64,000 bases of DNA from Streptomyces galbus (GTDB taxonomy: Bacteria > Actinomycetota > Actinomycetes > Streptomycetales > Streptomycetaceae): NCBI RefSeq assembly GCF_005280195.1, contig NZ_SZPR01000001.1, positions 62,001 through 126,000 of the forward strand, given 5' to 3'. The first letter of the stretch is position 1. Every line of letters begins with the position of its first letter. Made by a program: the position numbers and the translations under genes. Below the pieces are notes generated by a model, which searched no databases, was not told the origin of the DNA, and saw only the letters and a list, made by a program, of their open reading frames with translations. Positions 18,763 through 25,690 of this stretch are shown in pieces.

Positions 18763-19427
18763 CCGTGCTGCACCTCGCCGACGAGACGGAGGCGGCCGAC
18801 CTGGCCGCCTTCCTCTCCCGGCTGCTCCACTACGACCGTTCGGCCGCGGTGCGCCTGCAGGCCGCGGGCACCGCGCTGGCCGTCTTCGGGCGGCCGCCGT
18901 CCTTCGAGGTCCTGGCGATCCGCGCGGTGCGGCTGGCCAAGCCGTACGAGGACGGGCTGGACCTCACGCTCGACGTGACCGTCTCGGCCGGTGAGCTGCT
19001 GGAAGCCGTCGACGAGGCCGCGGCCACGGCGGGCGTGCCCGGCGCGGTCACCGGGCCGCCGTGGGCCGGGCTGCTGCCGCCGCGTTCGGGCTGGCAGCCG
19101 GAGGGCGGGCTGCCCGACGCGGACGCGCTGCGTTCCCTGGTGTCCGCTGCCGTCGCCGAATTCCGGTCACGGACCGAGGAGTTGGCTGCCGAACGGCGTA
19201 CGCGGGCCGAACTCGACGCCATCGGGCGGGACATCTGGTCCCGGACGGTCGCGGAGACCGGGCTGCCCGTACGGGCCGTGCACGCGGCCCAGTCGCTGGG
19301 CTTCCTGCGGCCCGGTGGCGCCGTGGCGCTGCTCTCCGCCGGGGCGTGGCTGCGGCTGCGCACACCCTACGGGTCCGTCGCCGTACGGCGGTCGGGGCTC
19401 GGGGCGTTGGGGCTCAGCGTGCGCTGA
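18759..19427 (+). CDS. Hypothetical protein, 222 aa, coupled to the thioesterase
   Basis: The ATG overlaps the thioesterase stop (ATGA), so translation is coupled. The product starts MTVLHLADETEAADLAAFLS and is rich in Ala, Leu, Arg and Glu. It has a predicted long helix (LRSLVSAAVAEFRSRTEEL, then AAERRTRAELDAIGRDIWSR). There is no signal peptide, membrane segment or catalytic motif. Function is unknown; the context implies a role connected to the thioesterase. The stop is followed by a strong bidirectional terminator. Confidence 0.8.
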   Translation: MTVLHLADETEAADLAAFLSRLLHYDRSAAVRLQAAGTALAVFGRPPSFEVLAIRAVRLAKPYEDGLDLTLDVTVSAGELLEAVDEAAATAGVPGAVTGPPWAGLLPPRSGWQPEGGLPDADALRSLVSAAVAEFRSRTEELAAERRTRAELDAIGRDIWSRTVAETGLPVRAVHAAQSLGFLRPGGAVALLSAGAWLRLRTPYGSVAVRRSGLGALGLSVR

Positions 19428-19461
19428 GTGAACCGGCGTGCATCAGGAGTGACGACCGTGA

Positions 19462-19492
19462 TCGGATTCCGGCGCAGGGGGCCGGAATCCGA
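19462..19492. terminator. Bidirectional terminator, convergent genes
   Basis: TCGGATTCCGGC (19462-19473) pairs perfectly with GCCGGAATCCGA (19481-19492) around a 7-base loop. It lies between the 222-aa gene and the convergent globin gene. Confidence 0.85.
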
Positions 19493-19504
19493 CGTCCGGG
19501 CCCG

Positions 19505-19918
19505 TCAGTCCGGGGTGTTCACCATCGAGCGTGCCGCGTACGTCAGGTAGTTCCACAGCGTCGTCTCGTGCTCCTCGGACAGGCCGAGTTCCTCGACGGC
19601 ATCCCGCATGTGCCGCAGCCACGCGTCGTGCGCGGCCCGGTCGACGGCGAAGGGGGCGTGCCGCATCCGCAGCCGGGGATGGCCGCGGTTGTCGCTGTAG
19701 GTCGTCGGGCCGCCCCAGTACTGCATGAGGAACAGCGCCAGGCGCTCCTCGGCCGGGCCGAGGTCCTCCTCCGGGTACATGGGGCGCAGCACCGGGTCCT
19801 CGGCGACGCCCTGGTAGAAACGGTGCACCAGCCGGCGGAAGGTCTCCTCCCCGCCGACCTGCTCGAAGAAGGTCTGCTCCTGAAGCGTGCCGCGCCGAAT
19901 CTCTTTCACGTCCCCCAT
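19505..19918 (-). CDS. glbO: Truncated haemoglobin, group II (GlbO-like)
   Basis: At 137 aa it has the short 2-on-2 globin form. Tyr35 (HRFYQGV) fits position B10, His87 (RMRHAPF) the proximal F8 and Trp100 (HDAWLRHM) G8, the residue typical of group II/III globins. The MYPEEDLGPAEERLALFLMQ and YWGGPTTYSDNRGHPRLRMR motifs are characteristic of GlbO. Likely roles are oxygen/peroxide chemistry and NO protection, in the cytoplasm. The ATG is followed by GDVKEIRRGTLQ. No partner gene is adjacent. Confidence 0.9.
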   Translation of the reverse strand: MGDVKEIRRGTLQEQTFFEQVGGEETFRRLVHRFYQGVAEDPVLRPMYPEEDLGPAEERLALFLMQYWGGPTTYSDNRGHPRLRMRHAPFAVDRAAHDAWLRHMRDAVEELGLSEEHETTLWNYLTYAARSMVNTPD

Positions 19919-20056
19919 GGTCTCAGACGGCGGGACCTAGGACGCAGGGCCTAGGGACGCCGACGGCGGCCCAGGAACGCCGACGGCACGCCCCGGCGGC
20001 ACGTGTGGCGGGAAGGCGTACTCGCCGGGGGCCGTCGCGGGCCGCACAGTGGAGGC

Positions 20057-21022
20057 ATGGGTGCGGATGCTGTCGCGGCGCGGGCCGCGCTGGTGCGGGA
20101 GATCGAGGCGAGCGGCGCCTTCGCCGCCGACCCGCGCTGGCGCGAGGCGTTCACCGCGGTCCCGCGCCACCTCTTCGTCCCGTACTACTACGTCGCCACG
20201 GTCACCGGCTACGAACGCCGCTGGGGCGAGAGCCCCGACCCCACCGCCCGCGAGCGGTGGCTGCGCGGCGCCTACGAGGACACCCCGCTGGCCACCCGGC
20301 TGCGCGACGGGGAACTCGTCTCCTCCAGCAGCCAGCCGTCCCTCATGGCGCTGATGCTGGCCGAGCTGCGGGTCGAGGACGGCCACCGGGTGCTGGAGAT
20401 CGGCGCGGGCACCGGCTACAACGCGGCGCTGCTCGCGCACCGGCTCGGCGACGACCGGGTCACCACCGTCGACCTGGACCCGGAGATCACCGAGTCCGCG
20501 CGCCGCCACCTGGACGCCGCCGGGTACCACCCCCTGGTCGTCACCGGCGACGGTGCCCGCGGGGTGCCCGAGCGGGCGCCCTTCGACCGGGTGATCGCGA
20601 CCTGCCAGCTCAGCGCGGTGCCACGGGCCTGGATCGCCCAGTGCCGGCCGGGTGCCCGCATCCTCGTCCCGCTGGCCACCGGGCTGATCGCGCTGACCGT
20701 CCGGGACGCCGGCCACGCGGAGGGCGCCTTCCTGGCCACCGCGGCCTACTTCGTGCCGCTGCGCGGCCAGGGCCGGGCCGACCCGGGGCCGGTCGCGCTC
20801 GGCGGGGTGCCGCGCCCGGCACGGGACGACGACCTGTTCCGCTTCCTGGTGACCCTGACCCGGGGCGTCCTCGAACCGCCCGAGGCGTACGCCCTGTGGC
20901 GGCGCGAGGGCATGCCCGGGCGCTCCCGCTACGGCATCACCGTCGAGGGCGACCGGGCCTGGGCCTGGCTCGACGACCCGGAGGGGCCGTACGCCTGGCC
21001 CCTCCCCGAAGGACGGCCCTGA
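20057..21022 (+). CDS. SAM-dependent methyltransferase, PCMT-like
   Basis: This 321-aa protein carries the PCMT N-terminal motif VSSSSQPSLMALMLAEL (about residue 88) and the SAM-binding VLEIGAGTGYNAALLAHRLG (about residue 112). Then come TTVDLDPEITESARRHL and the GDGARG region of the L-isoaspartyl methyltransferase family. It is longer than repair PCMTs (about 210 aa) and has an extra C-terminal domain of about 110 residues, ending WLDDPEGPYAWPLPEGRP. The substrate may be a damaged or modified protein; this is not settled by the sequence. ATG 20057 has GTGGAGG upstream. It is convergent with the FHA gene. Confidence 0.8.
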   Translation: MGADAVAARAALVREIEASGAFAADPRWREAFTAVPRHLFVPYYYVATVTGYERRWGESPDPTARERWLRGAYEDTPLATRLRDGELVSSSSQPSLMALMLAELRVEDGHRVLEIGAGTGYNAALLAHRLGDDRVTTVDLDPEITESARRHLDAAGYHPLVVTGDGARGVPERAPFDRVIATCQLSAVPRAWIAQCRPGARILVPLATGLIALTVRDAGHAEGAFLATAAYFVPLRGQGRADPGPVALGGVPRPARDDDLFRFLVTLTRGVLEPPEAYALWRREGMPGRSRYGITVEGDRAWAWLDDPEGPYAWPLPEGRP

Positions 21023-21040
21023 CCGGCGCCGGAGCGCCGG
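21023..21040. terminator. Hairpin between convergent genes
   Basis: CCGGCGC (21023-21029) pairs with GCGCCGG (21034-21040) around CGGA. It starts right after the methyltransferase stop and lies downstream of the FHA gene on the other strand. Confidence 0.6.
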
Positions 21041-21052
21041 CCGCGGGGTGCG

Positions 21053-22882
21053 TCAGCCGCGCCGGACCGTGATGGTCGTCCACGCGCCGACGTGCACGCG
21101 GTCGCCGTCCTGCAGCGGCACCGGCACGAACGGCTGGATCGGCTCGTCCGAGCCGTTCACCGTGGTGCCGTTCGTCGAGTTCTGGTCGACGACCGCCCAG
21201 CCGCCGTCCGGCTGCTGCACCAGCACCGCGTGCTGGTGGGACACGCCCGGGTCCTCCGGCGGCACCGACAGGTCGATGTCGGGGGTCTCGCCGGTGGAGT
21301 GCCGGCGGCGGCCGATGGTGACCTGGTTGCCCCTGAGCGTGCGCTGCTGCTCCGGGGAGTACGCGGGCAGGTTGAGCCCCGCGGCCTCCGGTCCCGAGCG
21401 CTGCATCATCGCCATGAAGTACTCGCGGTCCGGACCGATGGTCGCGGTCCAGGTCGCCGGCTGCTGCGGGAACGCCGGACCGGGCGGGGGCGGCGGGGCC
21501 TGCGTCGCGCCCTGCTGGGGGTAGCCGTAGCCACCGCCCTGCGGGCCCGCGCCGGGACCGCCCGGGCCGCCGGGGGCCTGGCCGGACGGCGGGGGGATCA
21601 CCCAGTCGTCCTCGCCGCCGCCGAAGGGCGGGGCGGGGCGCTGGTTCTCCTGCGGGAACGCGGGCGGGGCCGGGGGAGCGCCGGCCGACCGGTAGCCCTG
21701 GGGGGCACCCGGGTCCGTCGCACCGGGGCCGCCCGGACGGCCGGGGCCGCCGGGCCCGCCGTGCGTGGGCGGCGGCTGTCGCGAGGGGTCGGTGCCGAAG
21801 CCGGACGGGTCGGCCCCGCCCGGGCCACCCGGTCCACCGGGGCCGGGGGGCGCGCCGAAGGGCTCACGGCCGAAGGGGCCGCCCGGAGCGCCGGGGCCAC
21901 CGGGACCGCCGCCCGGCCGGCCCGAGGTGTCGCGGCCGTACGGTCCGGGAGCACCGCCGGGACCGGAACCGGGGCCGCCGAAACCGCCACCAGGACCGCC
22001 GACCGGACCGCCCGGGCCACCGGAGGGACCCGAGGGCTCACGGCCGAAGGGGTCGCCGGACTGTCCGGACGGCTCACGGCCGAAGGGGTCGCCGGCCGGG
22101 CCCGAGGGCTCACGTCGGAAGGGGTCGCCGGCCGAACCCGACGGCTCGCGCCGGTACGGGTCACCCGACGGGTGCGAGGGCTCGCGGCGGAAGGGGTCGC
22201 CGGCCGGGCCACCAGGACCCGACGGGCCCGAGGGGCCGGGACCGGGCTCCCGTCCGAACGGTCCGCCCGGACCCCCGGACGTCGACCCCGGCCCACCGCC
22301 GGGGCCGCCCCGGCCACCGGGTCCGCCCTGGCCGCCGTGCCCGCCCGGTTCGCCGCCGAACGGCGGGGCCGGCGGGATCGGCTCGGCGGGCCGGTTCACC
22401 TGGGACGGCCGGGAGTGCTGGTAGTCGAAGGAGTCACGCCCGCCGAACGACGGCGGCGGAGACGGGAACCGCCCGCCGGGACCCGCGCCCGGGCCACCGG
22501 GAGCGCCCGGACCACCACCGGGGCCACCGGGCGCGCCCGGGCCGCCCGGTGCGGGCGCCGGCGGGCGCGGGGCGGCCGGGGTGTACGAGGTCGCCGTGTT
22601 GGTGAGGAAGTTCCACCGGCACTCCTCGCAGAACGGCGCACCGCCCTCGCGGGGCGTGCGGCACTGCGGGCAGAGCTCCGGCTCGGGGTCGGGCACCGAG
22701 GACAGGGGCCGGCCCGGCTGACCGGGGTGGCCCTGGTGGCCGCCCGGCGGGGGCGGCGGGAAGCCGTAGCCGCCGGCCGGGGGCGGCGGAGGGGGCGGTG
22801 GCACGGCACCGGCCATGCGGTGACCGCAGACCTCGCACCAGTCGTCGGAACCCGACTGGTGTCCGTTCGGGCAGGTCGGCAT
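21053..22882 (-). CDS. Zinc-ribbon, Pro/Gly-rich FHA-domain protein
   Basis: The 609-aa protein has two short zinc-ribbon-like motifs at the N terminus (CPNGHQSGSDDWCEVCGHRM; CPQCRTPREGGAPFCEECRW). About 400 residues of proline/glycine-rich linker follow, including tandem GDPFRREPSG-type repeats. The C-terminal FHA domain (about 505-605) has GRRRHSTGETPDIDLSV, SHQHAVLV and VVDQNSTNGTTVNG, including the phosphothreonine-binding Ser-His and Asn-Gly residues. FHA domains read Thr-phosphorylated partners, so this is the probable reader of the kinase in the same operon. It is the last gene of the operon; the ATG has GGGGGAAG upstream. Confidence 0.88.
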   Translation of the reverse strand: MPTCPNGHQSGSDDWCEVCGHRMAGAVPPPPPPPPAGGYGFPPPPPGGHQGHPGQPGRPLSSVPDPEPELCPQCRTPREGGAPFCEECRWNFLTNTATSYTPAAPRPPAPAPGGPGAPGGPGGGPGAPGGPGAGPGGRFPSPPPSFGGRDSFDYQHSRPSQVNRPAEPIPPAPPFGGEPGGHGGQGGPGGRGGPGGGPGSTSGGPGGPFGREPGPGPSGPSGPGGPAGDPFRREPSHPSGDPYRREPSGSAGDPFRREPSGPAGDPFGREPSGQSGDPFGREPSGPSGGPGGPVGGPGGGFGGPGSGPGGAPGPYGRDTSGRPGGGPGGPGAPGGPFGREPFGAPPGPGGPGGPGGADPSGFGTDPSRQPPPTHGGPGGPGRPGGPGATDPGAPQGYRSAGAPPAPPAFPQENQRPAPPFGGGEDDWVIPPPSGQAPGGPGGPGAGPQGGGYGYPQQGATQAPPPPPGPAFPQQPATWTATIGPDREYFMAMMQRSGPEAAGLNLPAYSPEQQRTLRGNQVTIGRRRHSTGETPDIDLSVPPEDPGVSHQHAVLVQQPDGGWAVVDQNSTNGTTVNGSDEPIQPFVPVPLQDGDRVHVGAWTTITVRRG

Positions 22883-22929
22883 GTCGGCGCTTCCCCCTCT
22901 CCTTCGGTGTCCTGCTGGGTACGGTCAGG

Positions 22930-24279
22930 TCACTTCTTTACACGAACAGTCTTGGTGGACCGGGTCTCGAGGGTCATTTCGTCAGCCTCCGCGACCTTCG
23001 CCTTCAACCGCACAGTACCCGTCGCGGCATCGACCACGTCCACCACCTTCGCAAGCAGTTTCGCAGTATCGGCGTTGCCGGAAGCGCTTGCGAGCTGAAC
23101 GGCCCTGCCCAGTTTGGCCGTTGCTCCGTCCCTGTCGCCCGCCTTGCGGAGGTCCAGGCCCTGCTGGATGGTCCTCGCCAGCTCGGCCTGGCCGGTGTAG
23201 TGCGCGACCTGGGGGTTGAGGGAGGTGGAGGCGGCCACGTCGTCGGTCCACACGGCCCGGACCAGGCCCTGGGCGCCGAGGCTCTGCGCGCTGTCCGTGC
23301 CGGGCTGCGGGACGACCAGCGAGACGCGGGCGGCCAGCATCTCCTGGCCGATGTGGGCGGGCGGGACCTCGACGCACACGTGGTAGTCGCGGGACTCGTC
23401 GCCCCAGGAGCCGGTGGGGTAGTCGCCGGAGCGGGGCCCGGACTCGGTGCGGCGGCCGGTCAGGTCCTCGACGGCCGGGGCGACCTGCTTGACGAACCGC
23501 ACGGTCGTGCCGACCGGGGTCCACAGCCGCAGCGCGACGTCCGCGACCTCCTTGCCCATGGCCGTCTCCATCATCCGCGTGAAGTCGGCGGCCAGGCCCG
23601 CCGGGTCGGCGACGATGTCGGCGGTGCCGAGCAGCGCGGAGGCGATCCCTGTGACTTCTTTCACTTCCCAGTCGGTGCCCACACCTCGTGCGTCGCAGGT
23701 GAAGCGGCCGGCGCAGTCGTCGAGTGCGGCCTTGAGGTCCTGCGGCGACTCGTGCTCGTTGCGGCCGTCGGTGAGCAGGATGCCGTGGCGGATGGCGACG
23801 TCGGCCGAGGACAGCAGCCGGTCGGCGAGGCGCAGCCAGGTGCCGATGGCGGTGCCGCCGCCCGCGTGGAGCCGGCGCAGCGCCTGCTTGGCCTGCTCGC
23901 GGGTGGCCGCGTCGGCGACCGCGAGGCGCCCGCCGCCGGGGTAGACCTCCTTGGCCACGTGGGTGCCGGCGATCACCGCGAAGTGCACGCCGTCGCGCAG
24001 GGTGTCCACGGCGGCGGCCGTGGCGTCGCGGGCGTTGCGCATCTTGGCGGGCGGGTAGTCCATGGAGCCCGAGCAGTCGACCATGAGCGCCACGGCGGCC
24101 GACGGGCCCCGGCTCGCCGCGTACAGGTGCGGGGCGCCGACCGCACCGCCGACCGTGCCGCCGCCGGTGGCGGTGACCGTGACGATCGCGTTCACCTCGC
24201 GCCCGCCCTCGGGCAGGTACTCGTTCTGGTAGACGTCCACCGCGAACTGCGGCACGTTCGGTTTCGCGAAATTGGCCAT
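22930..24279 (-). CDS. VWA-domain protein
   Basis: The 449-aa protein opens MANFAKPNVPQFAVDVYQNE. A von Willebrand A domain follows with the MIDAS motif MVDCSGSMD (Asp68, Ser70, Ser72), then LLTDGRNEH. The C terminus is a beta-rich region and a helical LDLRKAGDRDGATAKLGRAV segment. There is no signal peptide or membrane segment, so it works in the cytoplasm, probably as a metal-dependent scaffold. I chose ATG 24279 because GGGGGAT is well spaced from it, whereas the in-frame GTG 6 bases earlier is too close. It lies between the phosphatase and FHA genes. Confidence 0.88.
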   Translation of the reverse strand: MANFAKPNVPQFAVDVYQNEYLPEGGREVNAIVTVTATGGGTVGGAVGAPHLYAASRGPSAAVALMVDCSGSMDYPPAKMRNARDATAAAVDTLRDGVHFAVIAGTHVAKEVYPGGGRLAVADAATREQAKQALRRLHAGGGTAIGTWLRLADRLLSSADVAIRHGILLTDGRNEHESPQDLKAALDDCAGRFTCDARGVGTDWEVKEVTGIASALLGTADIVADPAGLAADFTRMMETAMGKEVADVALRLWTPVGTTVRFVKQVAPAVEDLTGRRTESGPRSGDYPTGSWGDESRDYHVCVEVPPAHIGQEMLAARVSLVVPQPGTDSAQSLGAQGLVRAVWTDDVAASTSLNPQVAHYTGQAELARTIQQGLDLRKAGDRDGATAKLGRAVQLASASGNADTAKLLAKVVDVVDAATGTVRLKAKVAEADEMTLETRSTKTVRVKK

Positions 24280-24382
24280 GCCCACATCCCCCTTGAAGGC
24301 CCCGCGGCGGCCGCGGAGTGACGACTCCTCCCGCCCCGGTCCCCTCCGGGACGGTGAGGTTTCCCCGTTCTGTGCGGGTCGC

Positions 24383-25687
24383 TCAGGCCGATCCTGCCCC
24401 TTGCGGCGGCGCCGGGAACGGGACGACGGCCACTGTTACGTTGTCGTGGCCCCCGCCGTCCAGGGCGTGCCCGACGAGGACCCGGGCGCTGTGCAGGGGG
24501 CGTACGGCGGCGTCGCGGGGGACGGCCCCGGCCATCTCCTCGGCCGCCTCGGCGTAGTTCCACAGGCCGTCGGTGCAGACCACGACCACCCCGGGCCGGT
24601 CCGGTTTGAACGCGGCGGTGTGCGGCTCCAGTTCGTAGGCGTCGGCGCCGAGCCAGCCGGTGATCGCGTGGGCGCGCTCGTCGGCGTACGCCTCGGCCTC
24701 GCTCATCAGGCCGGCGGCGACCATCTGCGCGGCCCAGGAGTCGTCCTCGGTGAGCCGGGCGGCGGGGGAGCGGTCGTCCGGGATCCAGTAGGCGCGGCTG
24801 TCGCCGACCCAGCCGACGACCAGCAGGCCGGCGGTGACGACCGAGCCGACGAACGTGCAGGCGGGGGCGTTCTGGTGCGGGGCGTGCTCGCGGGCCGTGG
24901 CCGGTTCGGCGGCCAGCGCGTCGACGGCGCGGGCGGCGGCGACGATGGCGTCGTGCATGGCCTGCTGCGGGTGGGTGCCGTGGGCCAGGGCGGCCACCAG
25001 GGAGTCGCAGGCGGTGCGGGAGGCGGCGAGCGAGGCGTCGTCGGGGCGGGTCGCGGAGGACACGCCGTCGCAGACGATCGCCACGGTCGCGTGCGTGCCG
25101 TCGGGCAGCGCGGTGTGGCCGAGGGCGAAGGCGTCTTCGTTGCGGTGGTGGCGCAGTCCGCGGTCGCTCACGGCGGCGACCGGGCCGAACTCCTGCTCCA
25201 GGTGGTCGCGTTCGCGTGGCTGCGCGTGCCCGCAGTTCTCGCAGTAGCCGTCGCCGTCGACCCGGCCCGCGCGGCAGGCCACGCACACGGGGACGGGCCC
25301 GGCGTCCGGCGCGGTGTCGGCGGTGACGCGCGGGTCGGGCGCCTGGAGCGGGTACTCGTCGGGCTCGGGCGCCCGGTCGAACCGCACGCCGGGGGTGGGC
25401 GCGGGCGACGGCGCGGCCGCGGACGCCGACGGTACGGCGGCGGCAGGCGGCGCGGTGGGCGTCTGCGGTGCGGGGGCGGGCAGGGGCTCGGCCGCGGTGG
25501 CGGGCGGGCCCTGGGGGGCGTCCGGGAGCGCCGCGCCGTTCATCGCGAGCGTCGGGTGGTCGGGCGGGGGCGGCGGCACGGCGGACAGGTCGTACCCGCA
25601 CGCGCCGCAGAAGCGGTCACCCGATTCGAGCGGCTCGGCACAGCTCGGGCACTTCGACAGCGCGGCCTGCCGGGGCATCTGCGACAT
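24383..25687 (-). CDS. PP2C-family Ser/Thr phosphatase with N-terminal zinc ribbons
   Basis: This 434-aa protein has two zinc-ribbon motifs (CPSCAEPLESGDRFCGACGY; CVACRAGRVDGDGYCENCG) joined by a Pro/Ala-rich linker. The PP2C catalytic domain follows (from about 165). Its metal-binding motifs are visible: SDRGLRHHRNEDAF, AIVCDGVSSA, VGWVGDSRAYW, VVVCTDGLWN and GGGHDNVTVAVV. It likely reverses the kinase encoded 3 bases upstream. The ATG at 25687 follows a TTG that is too close to the kinase stop. It is the natural partner of PknG and the FHA protein in one circuit. Confidence 0.92.
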   Translation of the reverse strand: MSQMPRQAALSKCPSCAEPLESGDRFCGACGYDLSAVPPPPPDHPTLAMNGAALPDAPQGPPATAAEPLPAPAPQTPTAPPAAAVPSASAAAPSPAPTPGVRFDRAPEPDEYPLQAPDPRVTADTAPDAGPVPVCVACRAGRVDGDGYCENCGHAQPRERDHLEQEFGPVAAVSDRGLRHHRNEDAFALGHTALPDGTHATVAIVCDGVSSATRPDDASLAASRTACDSLVAALAHGTHPQQAMHDAIVAAARAVDALAAEPATAREHAPHQNAPACTFVGSVVTAGLLVVGWVGDSRAYWIPDDRSPAARLTEDDSWAAQMVAAGLMSEAEAYADERAHAITGWLGADAYELEPHTAAFKPDRPGVVVVCTDGLWNYAEAAEEMAGAVPRDAAVRPLHSARVLVGHALDGGGHDNVTVAVVPFPAPPQGAGSA

Positions 25688-25690
25688 CAA

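Noticed and set aside
20057..21022. PCMT-like methyltransferase as part of a lanthipeptide or graspetide cluster
   Set aside because: No precursor peptide, cyclase or ATP-grasp gene is nearby; the neighbours are a globin and the FHA operon.
21765..22424. Repetitive Pro/Gly DNA in the FHA gene as a possible CRISPR or repeat array
   Set aside because: The repeats are in-frame GDPFRREPSG-type codons of a disordered linker, with no regular spacers.
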